A DNA stretch of 10,606 nucleotides from JBPEWY01 sp052032225 (GTDB lineage Bacteria > Bacteroidota > Bacteroidia > Flavobacteriales > Flavobacteriaceae), in NCBI GenBank assembly GCA_052032225.1, contig JBPEWY010000023.1:1-10606 (forward strand), written 5' to 3'. The position numbers and the translations under genes were made by a program. Under the pieces are notes generated by a model. The model did no database searches, had not been told where the DNA came from, and saw only the letters and a list, made by a program, of their open reading frames with translations. How positions within the stretch are numbered: the stretch's first letter is position 1; each line of letters opens with the position of its first letter. Below, in pieces: positions 5,865 through 10,606 of the stretch.

Positions 5865-6710
5865 ATGGTAAATTTTAACGGAAATCTTGTTGATCAAAAC
5901 ACACCTGTTTTAAAATACAATAACAGAGGTTTGTATTATGCCGATGCTGTTTTTGAAACAATTAGAGTAGGAAACAGTAAAATATATTTTTGGGAAGACC
6001 ATTATTTACGCCTAATGGCATCTATGCGCATTCTTAGAATGGAAATCCCGATGCATTTTACATTAGAATATTTACAACAAGAAATTTTAAAAACAGTAGA
6101 GGTCAATAACTTAACAGAAGCCAGTGCAAGAGTTAGGTTAACTGTATTTAGAGACACAGAAGGCACTTATTTACCAAAAGACAACAATGTATCTTACATT
6201 ATAGATGCCCAAGTTTTAAATGGCGCTTTTTATACTATTACTGATGCAGATTATGAGGTAGAGCTTTTTAAAGATTATTATGTTAATGCCGGATTATTAA
6301 GTACTTTAAAATCTGCTAATAAAATAATTCAAGTTGTAGGAAGTGTTTTTGCTAAAGAGAATGAATATAGCAATTGTTTATTGCTAAACAACCATAAAAA
6401 TGTTGTAGAGGCTTTAAACGGAAATCTGTTTTTAGTTAAAGGAAATACTATAAAAACTCCACCTCTTACAGATGGATGCTTAAACGGAATTATTAGGAAA
6501 CAGCTCATTAAAATACTTAATACTACCGATGAACTTGAATTTAAAGAAGAATCTATTTCTCCGTTTGAGCTTCAAAAAGCCGATGAGCTTTTTATAACCA
6601 ATACCATTGTAGGAATACAGCCAATTACTAAATACCGTAAAAAAACATATCAAGCAGAGGTTGCCAAAAGTTTAATAGGAAAACTAAATGCACAAGCCAG
6701 GTTGGCTTAA
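5865..6710 (+). CDS. Class IV PLP-dependent aminotransferase (possibly aminodeoxychorismate lyase)
   Basis: This 281-residue protein of fold-type IV belongs to the family holding branched-chain aminotransferase, D-alanine aminotransferase and 4-amino-4-deoxychorismate lyase (PabC). Visible landmarks are NNRGLYYADAVFETIRV (19-35), the PLP Lys149 in STLKSANK, Glu182 in VVEALNGNLF, and the phosphate-binding TPPLTDGCLNGIIR (198-211). The length fits PabC-like proteins and is shorter than classical branched-chain aminotransferases, so folate-branch lyase activity is plausible, but substrate specificity is not settled by these motifs. ATG 5865 is chosen because the family starts with M-(V/I)-N-(F/Y)-NGN; an in-frame TTG at 5835 would place the terminator stem and promoter inside the coding region. 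The stop interlocks with that of yqgE. Confidence 0.9.
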   Translation: MVNFNGNLVDQNTPVLKYNNRGLYYADAVFETIRVGNSKIYFWEDHYLRLMASMRILRMEIPMHFTLEYLQQEILKTVEVNNLTEASARVRLTVFRDTEGTYLPKDNNVSYIIDAQVLNGAFYTITDADYEVELFKDYYVNAGLLSTLKSANKIIQVVGSVFAKENEYSNCLLLNNHKNVVEALNGNLFLVKGNTIKTPPLTDGCLNGIIRKQLIKILNTTDELEFKEESISPFELQKADELFITNTIVGIQPITKYRKKTYQAEVAKSLIGKLNAQARLA

Positions 6711-7267
6711 TTGAGCGTGGGGTTTTCGGGGGCATTAGACCACAAGAGGTAGCTACCTCCAAGCTCTATCATTTTTTCTTTCCAAAAAGTGCGAGAAGAT
6801 TTTTTAATAATATTACTCTCGTAAATATTTTCTACAACTACCCAAGAGTTAGAGGCAAGCTCACGATCTAGCTGTTGGGCATCCCAACCAGAATATCCTA
6901 AAAAGAATCTAATATCATCAGGAGTGAGAACGCCGGTATTTATAAGCTCAATAACCTTATCAAAATTTCCACCCCAATATATACCTTGAGAAATCTCTAC
7001 ACTATCTGTAATTAAATCGGGAACTTTATGAATAAAATAAAGATTGTCTTGCTCTACCGGACCACCATTATAAACCGTAAAATCTTTCTCTATTTCAGAA
7101 ACCAGCTCATTTAATTTAAACTTAAAAGGCTTGTTTAAGATAAAGCCAATAGAACCGTCTAAATTATGTTCCGCAAGAAGCACAACCGATCTATTGAAAG
7201 ATACGTCTCCAATGATGGAAGGCTCTGCTATTAGTAGATGCCCTTTTGCTGGTTTCAGAGCAATCAT
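6707..7267 (-). CDS. YqgE/AlgH family protein
   Basis: This 186-residue protein of the widespread YqgE/AlgH (DUF179) family has a compact alpha/beta fold and no established biochemical role; the name AlgH comes from alginate regulation in Pseudomonas. Signatures are KGHLLIAEP (8-16), FNRSVVLLAEH (24-34), GFILNKP (41-47), NGGPV (67-71) and FFLGYSGWDAQQL (121-133). The ATG at 7267 is preferred over an in-frame TTG at 7276 because homologues begin within a few residues of the KGHLLIAEP motif. No signal peptide or membrane segment is seen. It lies downstream of HU but the HU terminator intervenes, so it probably has its own promoter in 7268-7330. Its stop TAA overlaps that of the aminotransferase by 4 bases. 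Confidence 0.93.
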   Translation of the reverse strand: MIALKPAKGHLLIAEPSIIGDVSFNRSVVLLAEHNLDGSIGFILNKPFKFKLNELVSEIEKDFTVYNGGPVEQDNLYFIHKVPDLITDSVEISQGIYWGGNFDKVIELINTGVLTPDDIRFFLGYSGWDAQQLDRELASNSWVVVENIYESNIIKKSSRTFWKEKMIELGGSYLLWSNAPENPTLN

Positions 7268-7305
7268 AAGGTGCAATTTTTAATAAATCTAAGTTTTTTT
7301 TCTGA

Positions 7306-7325
7306 AACCATCAAATTTTATGGTT
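7306..7325. repeat. Near-perfect 20-bp palindrome upstream of yqgE
   Basis: The half-sites AACCATCAAA (7306-7315) and TTTTATGGTT (7316-7325) pair at 9 of 10 positions (mismatch 7312/7319). On the minus strand the centre reads AAAATTTG, one mismatch from the -7 box, placed about 45 bases before the yqgE start. It could be an operator covering a promoter, but A/T-rich DNA yields such palindromes by chance at an appreciable rate. Confidence 0.35.
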
Positions 7326-7330
7326 ATAGC

Positions 7331-7357
7331 AAAAAAAAACGCCACATTGTGGCGTTT
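7331..7357 (-). terminator. Rho-independent terminator of the HU gene
   Basis: A 9-bp stem pairs AAACGCCAC (7337-7345) with GTGGCGTTT (7349-7357) around a 3-base ATT loop. On the minus strand it is followed by a run of nine T (7339-7331). It lies 29 bases beyond the HU stop and isolates HU from yqgE. Confidence 0.92.
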
Positions 7358-7386
7358 ATATTTTTGTAAAATAAGAGGGTAAGATT

Positions 7387-7659
7387 TTAGTTAACAGCAT
7401 TGCTTAAATCTGAACCTGCTTTAAACTTTACAACATTTTTTGCAGGAATCTTGATAGTTTTACCAGTTTGAGGATTTCTACCTTCTCTTGCAGATCTTTT
7501 AGAAACAGACCAAGATCCAAATCCTACTAAAGATACTCTATTACCTTTTTTTAGCGAACTCTCTACATTGCCTAAAAAAGACTCTAATGCTTTTTTTGCT
7601 GCTGCTTTAGTGATGCCAGCGTCAGCTGCCATTGCATCAATTAATTCTGTTTTGTTCAT
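7387..7659 (-). CDS. HU-family DNA-binding protein
   Basis: HU is a small nucleoid protein that binds and bends DNA as a dimer without strong sequence specificity. The 90-residue protein matches the family length exactly. The N-terminal helix pair (MNKTELIDAMAADAG, TKAAAKKALESFLG) forms the dimer base; VGFGSW (45-50) is the conserved saddle; residues 52-75 form the DNA-binding arm with RNPQTG (61-66), in which Pro63 is the intercalating residue; the final helix is AGSDLSNAVN. It is rich in Lys and Ala. It has its own consensus promoter and its own terminator, consistent with strong expression as a single-gene transcript. Whether it acts as the main HU or as one of several paralogues cannot be told from this window. 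Confidence 0.97.
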   Translation of the reverse strand: MNKTELIDAMAADAGITKAAAKKALESFLGNVESSLKKGNRVSLVGFGSWSVSKRSAREGRNPQTGKTIKIPAKNVVKFKAGSDLSNAVN

Positions 7660-7709
7660 AATCGAAGTAATTTAAATTGTTGGTTAAACATTATTTTTAA
7701 ATAGCAACA

Positions 7710-7739
7710 CAAATTTAGGCGGATTTGCTTACCATGCAA
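7710..7739 (-). promoter_or_regulatory. Consensus promoter of the HU gene
   Basis: On the minus strand TTG (7739-7737) is followed by exactly 19 bases and then TAAATTTG (7717-7710), a perfect match to TTG-N19-TAnnTTTG, the primary sigma-factor pattern of Bacteroidota. The start site should be near 7704, giving a leader of about 45 bases before the ATG at 7659. This is the clearest promoter in the window and a main clue to the phylum. Confidence 0.87.
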
Positions 7740-7763
7740 GTAAAACAGCGGGAAATCAAGGAT

Positions 7764-7794
7764 TTTGTTAATAACTTAAGCACTTTGTTAATAA
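7764..7794. repeat. Two direct repeats TTTGTTAATAA spaced 20 bases apart
   Basis: Identical 11-mers lie at 7764-7774 and 7784-7794, offset by exactly 20 bases, about two DNA turns, so both face the same side of the helix. Each contains TGTTAATAA, whose complement TTATTAACA differs from the DnaA box TTATCCACA at two positions. They lie about 25 bases upstream of the HU -33 element and between HU and fmt. Confidence 0.5.
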
Positions 7795-7816
7795 AGTAGG
7801 CTATTTTTTACAAGTT

Positions 7817-7846
7817 TTAGCTAACCTTACGGCTGGTAAGGGCTAA
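7817..7846 (-). other. Hairpin overlapping the fmt stop codon
   Basis: Stems TTAGC (7817-7821)/GCTAA (7842-7846) and CCTTAC (7825-7830)/GTAAGG (7836-7841) pair around a GGCTG loop, with TAA (7822-7824) bulged out. The fmt stop TAG (7843-7845 on the minus strand) lies inside the stem. No T tract follows on either strand, so it is not a classical terminator; it may stabilise the mRNA end or be a weak terminator. Confidence 0.5.
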
Positions 7847-8793
7847 CAAACGGTAGTTACTTCCGGAAAGCTAAATCCGTTTAAAAGTTCTTTAGCACTC
7901 ATTTTTCGCTTTCCGGGTAATTGTAATTGCTTAACTATTAAATATCCTTCTGGGTGTACAATTTTAATTTGTTTATTTTCTATAATTAAGGATAATGGAT
8001 TTTCTGTAGGAGTTTTGTGCACTATTTCTGTTTCGTATATTTTAACAGTAAGAGTTTCTTCTCCAATATTAATTTCACACCAAGCTCCCGGATACGGACT
8101 TAATCCTCTTATAAAGTTATGAATGTAGGTGAGTGGTTTACTCCAATTAATCTTGGCAGTTTCTTTATGAATTTTTGGTGCTAATTTAACCTTACCATCT
8201 TTTGGTTGTGGTACCGGGTTAGCTTTGTTTACAGCAATTAAATCTAATGTTTTAAGCACTAAGAGCGCACCAATGTTCATTAATTTATCATGTAGTGAGC
8301 CTGCGTTGTCTGTAGGGGTTATAGCTACTTCTTGTTGTAATATTATAGCACCGGTATCTATTTTTTCATCAATAAAAAAAGTGGTAACACCTGTTTTGGT
8401 TTCTCCGTTAATTATTGCCCAATTAATAGGGGCTGCCCCTCGGTAATCCGGCAGTAATGATGCGTGTAAATTAAACGTCCCGTATTTAGGCATTTGCCAT
8501 ACCTCTTTTGGTAACATTCTAAAGGCAACTACCACAAAAACATCGGCTTGTAAGCTTGCTAACGCTTCTAGAAAATAAGGATCCTTTAAATTAGTTGGTT
8601 GTAAAATTGGTATGTTATACTGTAACGCATATTGCTTAACAGCAGATTGTTGTATTTTTCTTCCTCTCCCGGCAGGTTTATCTGGTGCAGTAACTACGCC
8701 AACAACCTCATATTCAGATTCCATTATTTTTTTTAATGAGGCTACTGCAAAATCAGGAGTACCCATAAAAACTATTTTAAGCTTATTTCTCAT
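7843..8793 (-). CDS. fmt: Methionyl-tRNA formyltransferase
   Basis: Fmt transfers a formyl group from 10-formyl-tetrahydrofolate to Met on initiator tRNA. The 316-residue protein has the N-terminal formyltransferase domain starting KIVFMGTPDFAV (6-17), the catalytic set Asn108 and His110 (TFNLHASLLP), the SLLPDYRGAAP loop (112-122) and Asp146 (IDTGAI), equivalent to the Asn/His/Asp triad of E. coli Fmt. AGRGRK (41-46) sits at the tRNA acceptor-inserting loop. Residues from about 205 form the C-terminal OB-like tRNA-binding domain (FIRGLSPYPGAW). The start ATG (8793) overlaps the recQ stop as ATGA, so translation is probably coupled to recQ and no separate promoter is needed. Confidence 0.97.
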   Translation of the reverse strand: MRNKLKIVFMGTPDFAVASLKKIMESEYEVVGVVTAPDKPAGRGRKIQQSAVKQYALQYNIPILQPTNLKDPYFLEALASLQADVFVVVAFRMLPKEVWQMPKYGTFNLHASLLPDYRGAAPINWAIINGETKTGVTTFFIDEKIDTGAIILQQEVAITPTDNAGSLHDKLMNIGALLVLKTLDLIAVNKANPVPQPKDGKVKLAPKIHKETAKINWSKPLTYIHNFIRGLSPYPGAWCEINIGEETLTVKIYETEIVHKTPTENPLSLIIENKQIKIVHPEGYLIVKQLQLPGKRKMSAKELLNGFSFPEVTTVC

Positions 8794-10606
8794 TCCGGTA
8801 AACTATACTGATTTTTATGGTTAATTATAATCTTATTTTCTTCAAGCAAAGATCTTAATACTTTTAAAATATCTTCTTCTTTACAGTCTAGTTTTTTTAC
8901 AATTTCTCTTGAACTGTAAGGTTGTTTTTTTAGTAAGTTTACTACTGCAGTTTTGAGTGCCGGTAAATTTGCAGATGGGGTAGAAGCTTGCTCTTTACAA
9001 ACAGAACATTGTTTACAGGGAGTAGTTACATTTTCTCCAAAATAGTTTAGCAAGAAAACACTTTTACAAGTTTTAGTGTCTTTAATGTATTCTATAACAG
9101 CATTAACTTGTTTAGTTTTTAGTTGATTTTGTTGTTTAATGTGTTTAGCAATAACGTTTATTGTTTTATCGTCTTCACGTGCAACTAAAAAAGTAATTTC
9201 TAAATCGGTGTGTTGTGCCTTGTAATTAATAATATTGTCTTTGGCAGCTTGCTCTAAAATTTTAAAAACCTGGTCTTCTGGTGTATTACTTTTTTTTGCA
9301 ATTAAGCTTGTATTTATTTTTGTAGGGACATCAAAAACACCACCATAAGTTCTTAAAATAGTTTGTAAAACATGTGCAGAACTTTTGTGTTGCTCTAAAT
9401 AGTAAAAAACATGATTATTACTTACTATAAAATGTATGGTGGCTTTTCGGTTAAATTCTTCAGACAAACTTATTACAGCATGCTTGTCTAATATTTTTAA
9501 AGTATTGTAGGTTTTAGTTGGAGAAAAACCATATGCTTGGCAAAATGAGTTAAATCGAAGCTGATAAGTGTCTAAAAAGCCTTCTCCGTAAGGAATTTGA
9601 AGGTAACTATTTAGCTTTTTATAAACGGTTTTAACAAAACTCACATCGGGTAAAACCCCAAGAAATTGGCTTTGTAGTTTAGATACATCTGCACTACTGG
9701 TAATTATTGCAGCGTGTGATGGGTTTCCGTCTCTACCGGCTCTTCCGGCTTCTTGATAGTAGCTCTCAATACTATCCGGCAAATGCAAGTGTACAACTGA
9801 ATAAACATTGCTTTTATCTATCCCCATTCCAAAAGCATTAGTGGCAACCATTACATTAGCCTTGTTATTAAGCCAAAAGTTTAAATGCTCTTGCTTTTTT
9901 TGAGAGGTTAAACCACCATGATAAAAAGTAGCTTTACAATTATGATTATTAAGATAATTTGCAATGTCTACGGTTGCCTTTCTATTTCTAACATATACAA
10001 TAGCACTACCTTTATTTTCTTCTAAAAGGCTCAGTAATTTGTAGTGTTTATCTTCTTCGTAATAAACATTAAAAGAGATGTTTGGTCTGGCAAACGATTT
10101 TTTATAGACTACCGGGTTTCTTAACTTTAATTGATGAGTTATGTCGTTTAACACGGTTTTAGTTGCAGTTGCGGTAACGGCAATTACGGGCGTTTCCGGA
10201 AACCATTCTAACAGTAAATTACATTGCAAGTAGGCGGGTCTGAAATCATGTCCCCATTGCGATACACAATGAGCCTCATCTATGGCAATAACATTTACAT
10301 TCATTTGCCTTATTCTGTACTGCACTATGTCTTGCTGAAGTCGTTCTGGAGACAAGTAAAGAAACTTATAGTTACCATAAATACAGTTGTCTAAAATGGC
10401 ATCTACTTCTGAAGCCGATAGACCACCGGTTAAAGCAACAGCTTTAATCCCTTTATTTTTTAGTTGTTGCACCTGTTCTTTCATTAGTGCCACAAGCGGA
10501 GACACAACAATAGCAATGCCTTTTTTTGCCAAAGCAGGAATTTGATAACAAACCGATTTTCCTCCTCCGGTGGGCAATAACGCAACAACATGTTTGCCTT
10601 CTAAAA
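8790..10606 (-). CDS. recQ: RecQ-family ATP-dependent DNA helicase, N-terminus outside window
   Basis: This superfamily 2 3'-5' DNA helicase is used in recombination and repair. About 604 residues are visible and the frame stays open to the right edge, so the start and roughly the first 35-45 residues are missing. Numbering from the first complete codon, motifs are Walker A TGGGKS (12-17), DEAH (109-112) with the RecQ aromatic loop SQWGHDFRP after it, TATAT (144-148), ATNAFGMGID (254-263) and QEAGRAGRDG (284-293). The four zinc cysteines (513, 530, 533, 536; LLNYFGE between the first two) come about 220 residues after motif VI, against roughly 55 in E. coli RecQ. The intervening part holds a winged-helix-like stretch (about 350-385). 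The last 60 residues form another small helix-turn-helix-like domain; no HRDC domain is seen. The stop overlaps the fmt start. Confidence 0.93.
   Translation of the reverse strand, partial: LEGKHVVALLPTGGGKSVCYQIPALAKKGIAIVVSPLVALMKEQVQQLKNKGIKAVALTGGLSASEVDAILDNCIYGNYKFLYLSPERLQQDIVQYRIRQMNVNVIAIDEAHCVSQWGHDFRPAYLQCNLLLEWFPETPVIAVTATATKTVLNDITHQLKLRNPVVYKKSFARPNISFNVYYEEDKHYKLLSLLEENKGSAIVYVRNRKATVDIANYLNNHNCKATFYHGGLTSQKKQEHLNFWLNNKANVMVATNAFGMGIDKSNVYSVVHLHLPDSIESYYQEAGRAGRDGNPSHAAIITSSADVSKLQSQFLGVLPDVSFVKTVYKKLNSYLQIPYGEGFLDTYQLRFNSFCQAYGFSPTKTYNTLKILDKHAVISLSEEFNRKATIHFIVSNNHVFYYLEQHKSSAHVLQTILRTYGGVFDVPTKINTSLIAKKSNTPEDQVFKILEQAAKDNIINYKAQHTDLEITFLVAREDDKTINVIAKHIKQQNQLKTKQVNAVIEYIKDTKTCKSVFLLNYFGENVTTPCKQCSVCKEQASTPSANLPALKTAVVNLLKKQPYSSREIVKKLDCKEEDILKVLRSLLEENKIIINHKNQYSLPE

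Noticed and set aside
7268..7276. An in-frame TTG at 7276 as the yqgE start
   Set aside because: ATG at 7267 gives the usual YqgE N-terminus; three extra residues have no support.
7764..7794. Replication origin between HU and fmt
   Set aside because: Only two imperfect DnaA-box-like repeats are present, with no wider cluster or unwinding region, and no dnaA or dnaN gene nearby.
4097..8793. A 'methionine' island: msrA, msrB, a CAU tRNA and fmt within 5 kb
   Set aside because: The genes lie in separate transcription units with their own promoters and terminators, and unrelated genes intervene; the theme is most simply coincidence.
1..10606. Mobile elements, phage genes, CRISPR arrays, defence systems
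   Set aside because: No transposase, integrase, repeat-spacer pattern or toxin-antitoxin-like pair was seen; all genes have uniform A/T-rich composition and housekeeping or conserved identities.

Overview
The window looks like chromosomal DNA of a marine-type member of the Flavobacteriaceae (phylum Bacteroidota). The clues are low G+C, A/T-rich gene starts without Shine-Dalgarno sequences, promoter sites fitting the Bacteroidota pattern TTG-N19-TAnnTTTG, a C-terminal piece of an Oar-like TonB-dependent receptor, and a gene block (recQ, fmt, HU, yqgE, class IV aminotransferase, START-like protein) that I recall from flavobacterial genomes. The species cannot be named from sequence alone. Nothing points to a phage, plasmid, transposon or CRISPR array; this is mostly housekeeping DNA.

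Layout, left to right. Positions 1-890 (+): 3' end of an outer-membrane receptor gene, closed by a strong terminator (912-939). 957-2882 (+): a small uncharacterised gene (probably DUF6495 family) followed by hisS. 2879-5087 (-): a stress-repair operon transcribed msrB, msrA, then an alpha/beta-hydrolase-OsmC fusion; its last stop codon interlocks with that of hisS. 5213-5286 (-): a tRNA with anticodon CAU and its own terminator and promoter. 5423-6710 (+): a START-like/AHSA1-like gene and a class IV aminotransferase, separated by a terminator that overlaps a near-consensus promoter. 6707-7267 (-): yqgE, again with interlocked stops against the aminotransferase. 7387-7659 (-): an HU gene with a textbook promoter and terminator. 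7843-10606 (-): fmt and recQ, with recQ upstream and coupled to fmt by an ATGA overlap; recQ runs off the right edge.

Functional links. MsrB and MsrA repair the two stereoisomers of methionine sulfoxide, and the OsmC half of the third protein carries the two cysteines used for hydroperoxide reduction, so the operon reads as oxidative-damage repair. HisRS, the CAU tRNA and Fmt belong to translation. RecQ and HU belong to DNA maintenance. The aminotransferase probably serves folate (aminodeoxychorismate lyase) or amino-acid metabolism.

The points most worth a second look are the nested terminator/promoter at 5804-5867, the unusual spacing of domains in RecQ, the paired DnaA-box-like repeats between HU and fmt, the interlocked convergent stops, and the hydrolase-OsmC fusion. 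I found no convincing new multi-gene system.
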